A stretch of 64,000 nt of DNA from Amycolatopsis sp. FDAARGOS 1241 (GCF_016889705.1 NZ_CP069526.1:6696001-6760000); one strand, 5' to 3'; positions 36,151-45,776 are shown, numbered from the stretch's first letter. The notes: generated by a model from the sequence alone, not told the origin. Translations and numbers: made by a program.

Positions 36151-37020
36151 AGAGCCGATCCGCCACGTCCGCCCCATGCCCTCCAGTCCACCTGGCGTCG
36201 CGGCCCGGAGCAGGCTTCGAGCCGGAGGGCCAACGGCAACCGGCCCAGCTGCCCGGGCGAGCGAAGCCCCGTCGGCAGTCACGTGCCAGGACACCGCGTA
36301 CGGAGCCCACACACGGGTCCGGATCGCGGCGAGCCCACCGCACCGGTCGCCAGAGAACGTCACGGCACCGACGCGGACGTCAGCGGCGCCGCTTCCGTTC
36401 CGCCGAGGCCGCGGGGCCGAGGCCGGGTTCGAGCCGGCCGAGCACCGGGCATCCGACCGCGGTGCCAGTGCGACCGAAAGCCCAATCGGTCATCACGTGC
36501 CAGAACCGCGCGCACGGAGCACACATTGGCGTCCGGACCGCGTCCCACCCGCCTGGTCGCCAGGTAGCGTCACGGCTCCGGCCCGGACGGCGGCAGCGCC
36601 ACTTCTGCCTCGCCCAGGCCGCAGGACCGAAGCCGGCTTCGAGCTGAAGGGCCTACGGCAAACAACCCGAGTGCCCAGACGAACGAAACCCCGGTCGACA
36701 AACACACACCCGGGAACGCATGTACGGACTCACCCAGGTCCGGGCCGCGTCGCGCCCGGCGAAACGGCAGAGAACGTCGCGGCTCCGACACGGACGTCGG
36801 CAGCGCCACTTCTGCCTCGCCAGGCCGCAGGACCGAAGCCGGCTTCGAGCGGGAGGGCAGACAGCATCCGGCCCGCGTGCTCGGGCGAGCGAAGCACCAG
36901 CCGGCCGTCAGCGCGTACGGAGCTCACACCACGGGCTCCAGGCTGCGGCTCGCCCACCCGGACGGAAGAGAACGTCACGGCTCCGACGCGGAAGGCGGTG
37001 GCTCTTCCGTCTCGGCGAGC
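36151..37020. repeat. imperfect tandem array, ~207-bp units, four copies plus a partial copy
   Basis: Units run about 36151-36360, 36361-36570, 36571-36777 and 36778-36975; a partial fifth (36976-37020) is the 3' end of the DUF4192 gene. Shared anchors are AGAGAACGTCACGGC (units end at 36360, 36570, 36777, 36975), TTCGAGC at 36217, 36428, 36636 and 36843, GCGAGCGAAG, and GTACGGAGC. On the minus strand units end in similar short frames (for example LTSASVP stop, LPPSGPEP stop, and PPPSASEP stop in the gene). Third positions are only ~73% G/C, unlike true genes here, so it is probably noncoding. Confidence 0.75.
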
Positions 37021-38054
37021 TCGACGGCCGACAACCCCAGGTCGACGGCGTCGGAGAGGGACGCCAGGCCGGCGAGGCGGGACGGGCGGGTGCCGAGGTC
37101 CCAGGCGGTGCGGAGGAGACGGGCGAGGATGTGCTCGGGATCGGCGTCGAGGGCGTTGGTGAGCGCCAGGCCGGCGAGGACACCCTCGCCGCGCATGAGA
37201 GCGGCGTAGGCGAGCAGGGAGGCGACCTCCGCACGGTGCGGGGAGGGCAGTTCGCGTACCAGCGACAGCCAGAAGTCCGCGGCGGCGAGGGCGACGGGCG
37301 ACTCCCCCGGCACGGCAGTGGCGAGGCAGGCGTCGCGCACCGGGGTGACGGCGACGGCGTGGGCGAGGCGGACGGCCTCATCGTCCGAGAGTGGTCCGGG
37401 GTCGCGGCGGTGGCGAAAGAACGCGGTGCGGATCTCGGCGGCCGCGGCGGTGAGTTCGTCGGCGGCGCGCCACGGTGGCGTCGCACCGGACAGCATCGCG
37501 CGGCGGCGCGCGACGGCCTCCGGCGAGCGCGGTTCCAGCAGGGCCTCGACCTCTTCCCGGCTGCGGAAGGCGACGAAACCGGCCTTGGTCGTTGTCGCCG
37601 CGACCACCGTGGACCGCGGATCGGGCAGCTTCCCACCACAGCCGGCGTCGCGGTAGCACCGCCACGGTGCCCCGGCGGTGATTTCGGCGGTCCACAATGG
37701 ATGGAAGATCGGCAGCTCGTACTCGTGGAACGCCCGTCTCAGCTCCTCGGCGAACTCGGCGTGCGGCGGTTCGCCGTCCGGCGCGGCCCGACCGCCGACG
37801 AGCACCGCGGTGACGCCGACGTGGTCGTCCACGATGAACCGCGGAACGAGCGAATCCGCCTGCTGGGCAACGAGTTCCCGTGGCGGGAGGTCGGCCCGCA
37901 GGATCAGGCCCACGCGGGTGCCGGGTGGCCGGTGGCCGAGGAGGACGGCGGAGTCGGCGGGCGTGAACCCGAGCAAGTAGGGCAGCGAAGCGATCAGCTG
38001 CGCGGGGTCGGTGAGCGTGGCCCGGGCCGTGCCGGGCGGGGTGGAGGTGGTCAC
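36975..38054 (-). CDS. DUF4192 domain-containing protein
   Basis: A 359-residue protein of a family known only from actinomycetes and without established function. Family landmarks: LTDPAQLIASLPYLLGFTPA, DSAVLLGHRPPG, HPLWTAEITAGAPWRCY and the C-terminal helical repeats (LAYAALMRGEGVLAGLALTN, ALDADPEHILARLLRTAWDL). No signal or membrane segment. GTG 38054 (VTTSTPPG) has GGAA five bases upstream; the open frame extends 60 codons further without a better start. Its 3' end is shared with the tandem array beyond it. Confidence 0.82.
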   Translation of the reverse strand: MTTSTPPGTARATLTDPAQLIASLPYLLGFTPADSAVLLGHRPPGTRVGLILRADLPPRELVAQQADSLVPRFIVDDHVGVTAVLVGGRAAPDGEPPHAEFAEELRRAFHEYELPIFHPLWTAEITAGAPWRCYRDAGCGGKLPDPRSTVVAATTTKAGFVAFRSREEVEALLEPRSPEAVARRRAMLSGATPPWRAADELTAAAAEIRTAFFRHRRDPGPLSDDEAVRLAHAVAVTPVRDACLATAVPGESPVALAAADFWLSLVRELPSPHRAEVASLLAYAALMRGEGVLAGLALTNALDADPEHILARLLRTAWDLGTRPSRLAGLASLSDAVDLGLSAVELAETEEPPPSASEP

Positions 38055-38132
38055 GGGTTCCACAATGCGGTGGGCAGCCGGGGTGTGGGGCCGGGGCCGG
38101 GAATCTGTGGATGGGCGGGGGTGGTTGTGGAG

Positions 38133-38167
38133 AAACCCGGCCCGGCCGTCGTGGCCGGACCGGGTTT
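38133..38167. terminator. hairpin terminator of the M23 peptidase gene
   Basis: A 15-bp stem AAACCCGGCCCGGCC with its partner at 38153-38167 (one mismatch), loop GTCGT, 24 bases after the peptidase stop on the minus strand, ending in T residues (TTTCTCC) on that strand. Confidence 0.78.
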
Positions 38168-38190
38168 TGTCGCCCGTGTGTGGTAGCCGC

Positions 38191-39042
38191 TCAGCTGCAG
38201 TGCTCGAACGGGCTCGTGTACGAGTCCGCGCCCACCGAGCCACCCCACTTCACGCAGGTGGCGCCCGCCGTCTGCTTCACCGGGCCCGCGTAGTAGGTGA
38301 AGTTGCCCGAGTCCGTGACCCTCGTCTTGCCCTCGACCTCGAGGAAAGCCGACGTCGGGCTGGCCGTGCCGAGCGAGACTGACTTCAGCGTGGTGACGCA
38401 GTTGGCCTGCGTCGAAGCGTTGTACAGCAGGTAAGCCGTGCCGGACGAGCCCAGGCCCTGCTGGTCGATCACCGAGAAGCCCGAGCCGCACACCTCGGTG
38501 GCCGAGTAGGGGTTGCCGTCGCAGTTGTTCTTGCTCGTGAAGTCCTTCTTGCCGTAGTAGACCGCGGCGACACCGTTGAGCACGGCCTTCTGCGTGACAC
38601 CGTTCAGGTTTTCCTCGAAGTGCAGGTGCGGACCGGTGACGCCGCCCGTCGCGCCCGCCTTGCCGATCTCCTGGCCCTGGCCGATCTTCTGGCCCACCGA
38701 CACCTCCTGCGCGGACAGGTGCGCGTAGCGGGTGCGCCAGCCGCCGCCGTGGTCGAGCTCGATCCAGCGGCCATAGCTGACGCTGCCCTCGTTCTCGACG
38801 CGCGTGACCGTACCGGGCGCCGACGCGGTCACGGGCATGCCTGTGATATCGGTCTTCTGGAAGTCGACGGAGTTGGCGGGGTTGTGCCCGCTGAACGTCG
38901 CTGCCGTGACGGTGACCCCGCACTTGAACGGCACCTGGAAGTTGGGCGCGGCGGACGCCGGCGCCTGGGCGGCGAACGTGAGCCCCAGCGCGGGCAGCAC
39001 GGCGGCTGCGGTGAACACGGCGAGCCGGCGCATCCTGGACAT
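38191..39042 (-). CDS. secreted M23 peptidase-like protein
   Basis: A 283-residue exported protein. The signal peptide is MSRMRRLAVFTAAAVLPALG with AQAPASA as cleavage region. The M23/LytM fold follows: SGHNPANSVDFQ (His and Asp ligands), then WIELDHGGGWRTRYAHLSA and TGPHLHFEE, the HxH zinc motif. Such enzymes cut peptidoglycan cross-bridges or serve as inactive activators; here ligands are present. Cysteines in the C-terminal half (NNCDGNPYSATEVCGSG) suggest disulphides. ATG 39042 has GGAGG with an eight-base spacer. Confidence 0.87.
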   Translation of the reverse strand: MSRMRRLAVFTAAAVLPALGLTFAAQAPASAAPNFQVPFKCGVTVTAATFSGHNPANSVDFQKTDITGMPVTASAPGTVTRVENEGSVSYGRWIELDHGGGWRTRYAHLSAQEVSVGQKIGQGQEIGKAGATGGVTGPHLHFEENLNGVTQKAVLNGVAAVYYGKKDFTSKNNCDGNPYSATEVCGSGFSVIDQQGLGSSGTAYLLYNASTQANCVTTLKSVSLGTASPTSAFLEVEGKTRVTDSGNFTYYAGPVKQTAGATCVKWGGSVGADSYTSPFEHCS

Positions 39043-39216
39043 GGTGCGTACCTCCTGTTTCGGCGTGAGTGACGCCGTCCAGGGAAGCCGGGAAAGGTAC
39101 ATTTTTCGTACATGCCGGGCGAACCGCCAGGTGACGCGCCGTGCGCGACGAAGCGGGCCGGGACCGGCCCTCCCGTAGATTCTCCCCAGGAGGCCCGTGG
39201 ACGACCGGGGAGGACC

Positions 39217-40347
39217 ATGGCCACGACGACCACCGGGAACCGCGGACGGCTCGGCACACCCGACTGGGTGCGGTGGGGCTTCGTCGTGTTCCCGATGCTC
39301 CTCTCGATCCCGTACTTCGCGCACTGGTGGTCGTGGACGCTGTTCGGCATCACGCTCGTCGCCTCCGCGCCCCTGTTGCGAGCGACGGCCGAATCGAAGC
39401 CGCGGTGGGTGTTGCCGGCGGCGATGCCGGTGGTGGTCGCGGCGTCGGCGGCGTTGTGGGTGCTGCAGCCGAACAGCTGGGTGTCGGTGGCGATGTTCAG
39501 CACCGCGTTCTACACGATGCGCGCGTTCGGCAAGCTCCTGTCCGCCGTGGTCCTGGCGACGACGGCCGCCGCGATCGTCGCGTGGGTGGTCCTGCGTGAG
39601 CTGGAGTGGCTGAACGCGCTGGCTCTGTTCGCGATCCTCGCCGTGATGATCCTGCTCGCCGCGAGCCGCCGCGACCGGGCGGCCCGGCTCGAACAGACGG
39701 AGCTCGCGCTGGCCCGCGCGCAGACCGCCGCGGAAGAGCACGCGCGCGCCGCCGCGCTGGCCGAACGCGCCCGCATCGCGCGCGAGGTCCACGACGTCCT
39801 CGCCCACTCCCTTGCCGGCCTCGCGCTGAACCTGCAGGGCGCGCGGCTCATGCTCGTGCGCGACGGCGCGAGCTCCGAAGCCCTCGCCCAGATCGAACGG
39901 GCCCAGAAGCTCGCGTCGGACGGGCTGTCCGAGGCGCGCAAGGCCGTCGCCGCGCTGCGGGAGGACGCCGTGCCGGTGGAGCGGGCGGTCGCGGACCTGC
40001 TGGCCGCCTACCGGTTGGACACGGGCGCACGAGCCGACCTGGTCGTGGCCGGTGACCCTCGTGAGCTCGACGCCGCGGTGAACACCACGCTCGTGCGCGC
40101 CGTGCAGGAAGCGCTGGCGAACACCCGCAAACACGCGCCGGGCGCCGCGGTCGACGTCATGCTCGCCTTCGCCGGGCAACAGGTGGAGCTGACCGTGCTC
40201 GACCGGCAGGGCAGGCGCCCACCGGACGCGCCCGCCCCGGGATACGGTTTGCGGGGCATGGGCGAGCGGGTCGCGCTGCTCGAGGGGAAGCTGGAAAGCG
40301 GGCCGGGGGAGGACGGATGGCGGATTCACCTGACGGTGCCGGCGTGA
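39217..40347 (+). CDS. sensor histidine kinase (NarL/DesK type)
   Basis: A 376-residue membrane kinase with about five N-terminal helices, a short coiled coil (ARLEQTELALARAQTAAEEH) and the HisKA_3 motif ARIAREVHDVLAHSLAGLAL (phospho-accepting His). The catalytic domain has VQEALANTRKHAPGA (N box), then GYGLRGMGERVALLEG (G box). ATG 39217 follows GGGGAGG. It overlaps its response regulator by 31 bases. The signal is unknown. Confidence 0.93.
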   Translation: MATTTTGNRGRLGTPDWVRWGFVVFPMLLSIPYFAHWWSWTLFGITLVASAPLLRATAESKPRWVLPAAMPVVVAASAALWVLQPNSWVSVAMFSTAFYTMRAFGKLLSAVVLATTAAAIVAWVVLRELEWLNALALFAILAVMILLAASRRDRAARLEQTELALARAQTAAEEHARAAALAERARIAREVHDVLAHSLAGLALNLQGARLMLVRDGASSEALAQIERAQKLASDGLSEARKAVAALREDAVPVERAVADLLAAYRLDTGARADLVVAGDPRELDAAVNTTLVRAVQEALANTRKHAPGAAVDVMLAFAGQQVELTVLDRQGRRPPDAPAPGYGLRGMGERVALLEGKLESGPGEDGWRIHLTVPA

Positions 40348-40985
40348 ACCTGCGCGTCGTGCTGGCCGACGACCAGGCTGTGGTGCGCGAAGGCCTCGTG
40401 ACGCTGCTCGGGTTGCTGCCGGGCGTCGAGGTCGTCGGCGCCGCCGCCGACGGGGACGCGGCGCTGGAGCTCGTCGCGCAGCACCAGCCCGATGTCTTGC
40501 TGGTCGATCTGCGCATGCCCCGTCGCGACGGCGTCGAGACGACGCAGCTGGTCCGCGAGCGCTACCCCTCAACGGAAGTCGTCGTCCTCACCACCTACAC
40601 CGACGACGAATCCCTGCTCGGCGCCCTGCGCGCCGGCGCCCGCGGCTTCCTCACCAAGGACGCCGACGCCGAGGCGATCGCCCGCGCGCTCCGCTCGGCC
40701 GCCGCCGGACAGTCCACTGTGGACGGAGAACTGCAGCAGCGGCTCGTCGACGCCGCCACGCGGCGCAACCCCGTGCGCCCCCAGGAAGTCGAAGGGCTGA
40801 CCGCACGCGAGATCGAGGTGCTGCGCCTCATCGCGGCGGGCCTGTCGAACACGGAGATCGCGCGGGAACTCGTGGTGAGCGAAGCCACGGTGAAGACGCA
40901 CGTGAACCACTTGTTCTCGAAGGCGGGGCTGCGGGATCGGGCGCAGGCGGTGGCGTTCGCTTATCGGGCGGGGATCGCGGACTGA
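40317..40985 (+). CDS. LuxR-family response regulator
   Basis: A 222-residue two-domain regulator. The receiver has ADDQAVVREG (acidic pair), DVLLVDLRMPRRDG with phosphoacceptor Asp, and TKDADAEAIA (Lys). The HTH is LTAREIEVLRLIAAGLSNTE followed by VSEATVKTHVNHLFSKAGLR. ATG 40317 has GGAGG four bases upstream; the GTG at 40344 that overlaps the kinase stop is an alternative, but has no ribosome site. The pair forms a standard two-component system; target genes are unknown. Confidence 0.93.
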   Translation: MADSPDGAGVNLRVVLADDQAVVREGLVTLLGLLPGVEVVGAAADGDAALELVAQHQPDVLLVDLRMPRRDGVETTQLVRERYPSTEVVVLTTYTDDESLLGALRAGARGFLTKDADAEAIARALRSAAAGQSTVDGELQQRLVDAATRRNPVRPQEVEGLTAREIEVLRLIAAGLSNTEIARELVVSEATVKTHVNHLFSKAGLRDRAQAVAFAYRAGIAD

Positions 40986-41114
40986 CACAACACGCCTTCC
41001 CGGCCCTGCCGCGGACCGCCTGGCGCCGACGGCTGCCGGACACGCCGGCACAGCCGAGAGACGAGCCCACCAGCGCCGCAGTCCAATCGCTGCCCCGACA
41101 CATCAGCCCGACGG

Positions 41115-41866
41115 GGCCCGCGGTGGTGCTCGTGGCCGGGCCGTTCAGCTACCGCCACTTCCCCGGTCTGCTCCAGCTTCGGAGCTGCTCTCGGAGCACT
41201 TCACGGTCTACAACTACGAGCGCCGCGGCCTCGGGGACAGCGAAGACACCCAGCCTTAAGACGTGCGGCGCGAGGTGGAAGACCTGGCCGCCCTAGTCGA
41301 ACCGGCCGGGGGCGAGGCACACGCATGGGGCCTGGCCTCCGGCGCGGTTCTGGCGCTGCGTGCGGCGAAGGCCGGTGTGCCGTTGAGCAGGATCGCGCTG
41401 TACGAGCCGCCGTTCGTGACCACGACGGAGAACCACCCGCCGGCGGACTTCACCGCGAAGCTGGAACCCCTGGTCGCGCAAGGGAAACGCGGCGAAGCCG
41501 TGAAGTACTTCATGACGAACGGCAGGGGGCGCCCGGCTTCGTCGTCCCGATGATGCGGCTCATGCCGGGCGCCTGGAAGCGCCTCAGCGCCGTCGCGCAC
41601 ACGCTGCCCTACGACGCCGAACTCCCGAAGGGCCACTTCGGGGCCAACCGCTGACCGAGTTCGCCGCGATCGCCCAGCCCACCCTCGTTCTCGGCGGCGG
41701 CAAGAGCGCGCACTCCCTTCAGCAGGCCGCCCTGGATCTCGCCGGAGTCCTGCCCGCCGGGACGCACCGCACGCTCGATGGCCAGAACCACGCCGTGTCC
41801 ATGAAGGTCATGGCCCCCGTCGTGGCGGAGTTCCTCAGAACCCCAGCGCCGGCTTCCCGCCGGTGA
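41115..41866 (+). pseudogene. decayed alpha/beta hydrolase
   Basis: An alpha/beta hydrolase broken in several places. It begins GPAVVLVAGPFSYRHFPGLL, shifts frame near 41177 to SEHFTVYNYERRGLGDSEDT, then TAA at 41257 replaces an expected Tyr, then DVRREVEDLAALVEPAGGEA, AHAWGLASGAVLALRAAKAG, a second shift near 41525, APGFVVPMMRLMPGAWKRLS and a third before LTEFAAIAQPTLVLGGGKSA. The nucleophile motif reads GLASG instead of G-x-S-x-G, so the Ser is lost as well. The end overlaps the 3' end of the X-Pro peptidase gene. Confidence 0.78.
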
Positions 41867-43619
41867 CCGGCAGGATCAGCGACGTCCGCGTCAGGTCCAG
41901 CGACAGGCCGGCACCCGGGCGGGGCCGCAGGGTGTAGTCGTGGTCGCTGGAGGCCACGAGGAACTCCAGGTGGTGCCCGGCTGGGAGCACGTAGTCCTTC
42001 GGCATCAGCGAAACCGCGATGCGGTAGGAAATCCCGGGCCGGATCGGTGTGGTGACCGACGGCGAACGGCGGTTCTGCGGGTCCGTCCACCCCCGGCTGA
42101 TCACGAACGACGTGCCGTCCGGCGAACGGTCCAGCAGCGCCACGGTGACGTTCGCGGCCGGCCGGTCGAACGCCAGCTGCAGGTCGGCGCGCGCGGTGCC
42201 CGACAGGCGCACCGGCTGTTTCACCGCAGGAGTCGCATACAGCAGGCGGTTGCCCGACGTCGCTGCATCGGCAAGCTGCTGCACGGTCTTCGACGCGTCG
42301 TCCGCCAGCGATTCGACGTCCGCCCGGCCCGGGACGGGGTGCGCGTCGAGCCCGCCCTTCGCACGGCCGCCAGGCCACGGGTGGACCTTGACGTCCCGCG
42401 TGCCCGGCGCGGGCCAGTCCGCCTCGTCGACCCAGGACTTGTCCTCGCGCTGGATCGTCGCCTTCGGTTCGCGTTCGATGCCGTTGTCGACGCCGTAGAG
42501 GTAGTGCGACAGCCACTTGTTCAGCGTCACGAGCCACACGTCGCGGCGCAGCGAGATCGGATCGGCGTGACCCGACTGGTGCAACCAGATCTTGTGCTCG
42601 ACCCCGTGGGCTTTCAGCGCTTCGTACCAGGCGGCGACCTGGTCGGTCTTCACGTTCCAGTCGTTCAGCCCGTGCACGGCGAGCACCGACGCGTGCACCT
42701 TCCCGACGTCGTTGCGGTAGTTCCGCACGTCCCAGAACGGGCTGTAGTCCCCCGTCACGCGGTCCTGTGCGGCGGTCAGCCCGTCGATCACCGGACGGCA
42801 GATCGCGCGGTCCGCCCGCGTGTACACGTACTCGGCCAGCACGTCGGTGTCCTCGCCCTGGAACCCGCCCGCGGCGACGACCGCACCGTCGTTGCGGTAG
42901 TACTCGTACCAGTTCGAGATCGCCGCGATCGGCACGATCGTCTCGAGCCCTTCAACGCCGGTGGTCGCGACGGCGTTCGGCAGGGTTCCGTTGTAGGACA
43001 CGCCCATCATGCCCGTGTGGCCCGTGCTCCAGCTCGCGGTCACCGGCGTGCCCGCCTCGTCGCGCGCCGGCGCGCGGCCGCCCAGCCAGTCGATCACGGA
43101 CCGGGCACCGATGGTCTCGTTGACGTCACCTGTGGTCGGGCAGCCCGTGGACAGGCCGGTGCCCAGCGATTCCCCGTACACCACGGCGAATCCGCGCGCG
43201 GTGAAGTAGTCCTGGTAGCTCCAGCGGATCGGTGGCGGCGCGTGCGGACCAACGCCCACGGCCGCGGTTCGCGCCTCGCCCGGCACGTACAGCTCGGTGT
43301 CCACGTTGTGGTTCGCGACGTCGTTGCCACCCGCGAAGTACGGGCTCGCCTCGTACACGACCGGCACCTTCATCCCGGCGTCGGTCGCCTTGGGCCGTAC
43401 CACCTGGGCGTGCACGAGATCGCTCTGCCCGTCGTGGTCGCTGTCCACCGGTGCGGTGACCCAGACGTCCTCGCGCACCACGTCGGCCGGGTCGAAGACC
43501 GGCTGCGCCTGCCCTTCCGAGAACACGGGCGCCGGTGGCGGATCTGCTTGAGCCACCCCCGATCCGAGCGGCAGCACGAGCACAGCGGCGACCACGGCGG
43601 CGATCCGAGCGGCTCCCAC
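41835..43619 (-). CDS. secreted Xaa-Pro dipeptidyl-peptidase / CocE-NonD hydrolase
   Basis: About 594 residues, an exported S15-type hydrolase. The signal peptide GAARIAAVVAAVLVLPLGSG ends near VAQA. The catalytic Ser is in MMGVSYNGTLPNAV, the Asp in VHGLNDWNVKT, and the His in HQSGHADP; the C-terminal part is the beta-sandwich (SRGWTDPQNRR, KDYVLPAGHHLEFLVASSDH) of the family. It removes Xaa-Pro dipeptides or cleaves esters. GTG 43619 fits the signal peptide best; TTG 43670 and GTG 43652 upstream are alternatives. Confidence 0.87.
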   Translation of the reverse strand: MGAARIAAVVAAVLVLPLGSGVAQADPPPAPVFSEGQAQPVFDPADVVREDVWVTAPVDSDHDGQSDLVHAQVVRPKATDAGMKVPVVYEASPYFAGGNDVANHNVDTELYVPGEARTAAVGVGPHAPPPIRWSYQDYFTARGFAVVYGESLGTGLSTGCPTTGDVNETIGARSVIDWLGGRAPARDEAGTPVTASWSTGHTGMMGVSYNGTLPNAVATTGVEGLETIVPIAAISNWYEYYRNDGAVVAAGGFQGEDTDVLAEYVYTRADRAICRPVIDGLTAAQDRVTGDYSPFWDVRNYRNDVGKVHASVLAVHGLNDWNVKTDQVAAWYEALKAHGVEHKIWLHQSGHADPISLRRDVWLVTLNKWLSHYLYGVDNGIEREPKATIQREDKSWVDEADWPAPGTRDVKVHPWPGGRAKGGLDAHPVPGRADVESLADDASKTVQQLADAATSGNRLLYATPAVKQPVRLSGTARADLQLAFDRPAANVTVALLDRSPDGTSFVISRGWTDPQNRRSPSVTTPIRPGISYRIAVSLMPKDYVLPAGHHLEFLVASSDHDYTLRPRPGAGLSLDLTRTSLILPVTGGKPALGF

Positions 43620-43704
43620 AGAACCCCCAAGGCGGACGAAGCGGGCGAACACCTCCGACACTTCCGGCAACCGCGGCCGCCGTCAACCGACTAACGTCGG
43701 AGTC

Positions 43705-45240
43705 ATGGATGCTCCGATCGTCGCCGTCACCGTCTACCCGCAGCACGCGCGGATCACGCGGCGCGGCCGAGCGAACCTGGCCGAGGGCACGCGGGTGCGG
43801 ATCACCGGGCTGCCGCTGGCCCTCGACGCGGAATCGGTGCGCGTGACCGGCACCGGCGCAGCGCTGATCACGGGCGTCGACGTCGGGTACGAGCAGCACG
43901 CCCAGCCGGCCGACCCGGTGCTGAGCGCGTTCGCCGACCAGCGCCGCGCCGACCAGGCGGCGCTCGACGCGGTGGCCGACCAAGAAGCCGCCGAAGCGGC
44001 GAAGGTCGAGCTGCTCACGGGGCTGGCGAAGCGCAGCGGTGCCAGCTTCGCGAAGGCGCTCGCGTCCGGCGTCGCCGGACCGGCACGCGTCGAGGAGGTC
44101 ACCGGCGCCCTGGGCACCCAGCTCGCCGCGGCGTTGCGGACGCGCCGCGCGCTCACCGAACGGCTCGAGCGGATGCGCGAGGACCTCGCCGCTCTCGACC
44201 GGCGCGTCGCGAGCCACAGTGCACAGTCCGAACAGGATAGTTCCACCGTCACGGTCGAGCTGGAACCGCAAGAAGACAGCGGGAGCGTCGAACTCGAACT
44301 GTCCTATGTGGTCCCCGGGGCGAGCTGGGAACCCGGCTACGACGTGCGGGTGCGCGAGACCGAGGTCACGATCACGTCCTACGGCCTGGTCAGCCAGCAC
44401 ACGGGCGAGGACTGGCCGGAGTGCGAGCTCGTGCTCTCGACGGCCCGCCCCGCGAGCACCGTCGTCGTCCCGGAGCTCGACCCCTGGTTCCTCGACCGCC
44501 GGCAGCCCGCTCAACCGGCACGCCCGCTGGCCGCGTTCGCCGCGGCCGCCCCCGGCGCCGCCCCGGCGGGAGCCGCTTCCCTGCGTCGCGTCGCACCGAA
44601 GTTCGCCGAAGTCGAGCAGGGCGCGACGGCGCTCACCTACCGGCCGGGCCGCGCCGTCGCCATCCCGTCGGGCGCGCAGGGCCACCGCACCACGCTGGCT
44701 CGGCTCGAGCTCACGGCGGAACTCGGTTACGTGACCGCGCCCGTGCGCGCGTCGGAGGCGTATCTGCGCGCGACCGTCGTGAACACCAGCGAGCACACGC
44801 TGCGCGCCGGCCGCGCCGCCGTCTTCCACGACACCGAGTTCGTCGGCACCACGCGCTTCGACGTGTGGGCGCCAGGCGAAGAGGTCGAGCTCGCGCTGGG
44901 CGTCGACGACCGCATCCGCGTGGAACGCGAACTCGTGCGGCGCACCGCGAGCAAGGCCACCCTGTCCGGCCAGCGCCGCCGGGAAGCGGAGTACCGCACC
45001 AGGCTCACCAACCACAGCCCGCGCGAAGCCGTGGTCACGGTGCTCGACCAGGCACCCGTGTCGCGCGACGAAGCGATCACCGTGCGAGACGTGCGCGCGA
45101 CGCCGGACCCGGTCGAGACCGACGACCTCGGCTCGATCACCTGGCGGCTCACGCTGGCCGCGGGTGCGACCGCGACGGCCACGCTCGCCTACCGCGTCGA
45201 CGTCGCCAAGGGGGTGGAACTCAGCGGCTGGCGCGAATAG
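43705..45240 (+). CDS. DUF4139/DUF4140 domain protein (mucoidy inhibitor MuiA family)
   Basis: A 511-residue protein with the DUF4140 N-terminal domain (VAVTVYPQHARITRRGRANL), a helical coiled-coil middle (LDAVADQEAAEAAKVELLTG and a second arm up to residue 180) and DUF4139 C-terminal (LSYVVPGASWEPGYDVRVRE and the end). The family is named for a mucoidy-related gene but has no settled biochemical role. There is no signal peptide here, so it is likely cytoplasmic. It starts 35 bases from the peptidase upstream end and ends three bases from the CBS gene (convergent). Confidence 0.85.
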   Translation: MDAPIVAVTVYPQHARITRRGRANLAEGTRVRITGLPLALDAESVRVTGTGAALITGVDVGYEQHAQPADPVLSAFADQRRADQAALDAVADQEAAEAAKVELLTGLAKRSGASFAKALASGVAGPARVEEVTGALGTQLAAALRTRRALTERLERMREDLAALDRRVASHSAQSEQDSSTVTVELEPQEDSGSVELELSYVVPGASWEPGYDVRVRETEVTITSYGLVSQHTGEDWPECELVLSTARPASTVVVPELDPWFLDRRQPAQPARPLAAFAAAAPGAAPAGAASLRRVAPKFAEVEQGATALTYRPGRAVAIPSGAQGHRTTLARLELTAELGYVTAPVRASEAYLRATVVNTSEHTLRAGRAAVFHDTEFVGTTRFDVWAPGEEVELALGVDDRIRVERELVRRTASKATLSGQRRREAEYRTRLTNHSPREAVVTVLDQAPVSRDEAITVRDVRATPDPVETDDLGSITWRLTLAAGATATATLAYRVDVAKGVELSGWRE

Positions 45241-45243
45241 CCG

Positions 45244-45675
45244 TCACCCCCGCGCGATGTACGCCTCCAGCTGTTCCTGACTCTGCTCCAGCCGCTCGAT
45301 CCTGGACTTCACCACGTCACCGATGCTGACGATCCCGGCGAGCCGCCCGTCGTCGAGCACGGGCACGTGCCGGATCCGGCGTTCGGTCATCAACACGCTC
45401 AGCTGGTCGACCTCGTCGTCGGGGGACGCACTGGCCACGAGCTTCGTCATGATGTCCGCGACCGGACCGTCGAGCACCGTCGGCCCGTGGTCGTTGAGCC
45501 GCCGCACCACGTCGCGCTCGGACACGATGCCGGCGATGCCGCCTTCGGGGGTCACCACCACCATGGCGCCGACGTTGTGGCGGGCGAGCCCGGCGAGCAG
45601 TTCGGTCACCGTGGTCCCCGGAGCGACAGTGGCGACGGCAGCGCCCTTCGCCCGGAGCAGATCAGCGATCCGCAT
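45244..45675 (-). CDS. CBS-domain protein (pair of CBS repeats)
   Basis: A 143-residue protein consisting only of two CBS repeats: VTELLAGLARHNVGAMVVVT with GIAGIVSERDVVRRL, and VDQLSVLMTERRIRHVPVLD with GIVSIGDVVKSRIE. Such pairs bind AMP, ATP or SAM and act as energy sensors. ATG 45675 has GAGGGGAACACCC upstream; the eleven codons further upstream have no better start. Followed by no partner gene in the same direction. Confidence 0.88.
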   Translation of the reverse strand: MRIADLLRAKGAAVATVAPGTTVTELLAGLARHNVGAMVVVTPEGGIAGIVSERDVVRRLNDHGPTVLDGPVADIMTKLVASASPDDEVDQLSVLMTERRIRHVPVLDDGRLAGIVSIGDVVKSRIERLEQSQEQLEAYIARG

Positions 45676-45776
45676 GGGTGTTCCCCTCTCCTCGTCGAGT
45701 TGGGTCACACCAGGTTAGGGCCCGGGTGCCGAGTGCGAAAGTCCAGCGAAGAGCGTTCACCCGTGGTATGGAACGC

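Noticed and set aside
36092..37162. Long plus-strand open frame with an internal repeat (NVTAPTRTSAAPL-like) across the tandem array
   Set aside because: Third-position G/C is about 70-75%, far below the >90% of true genes here; indels between units are not multiples of three inside the frame; no ribosome site.
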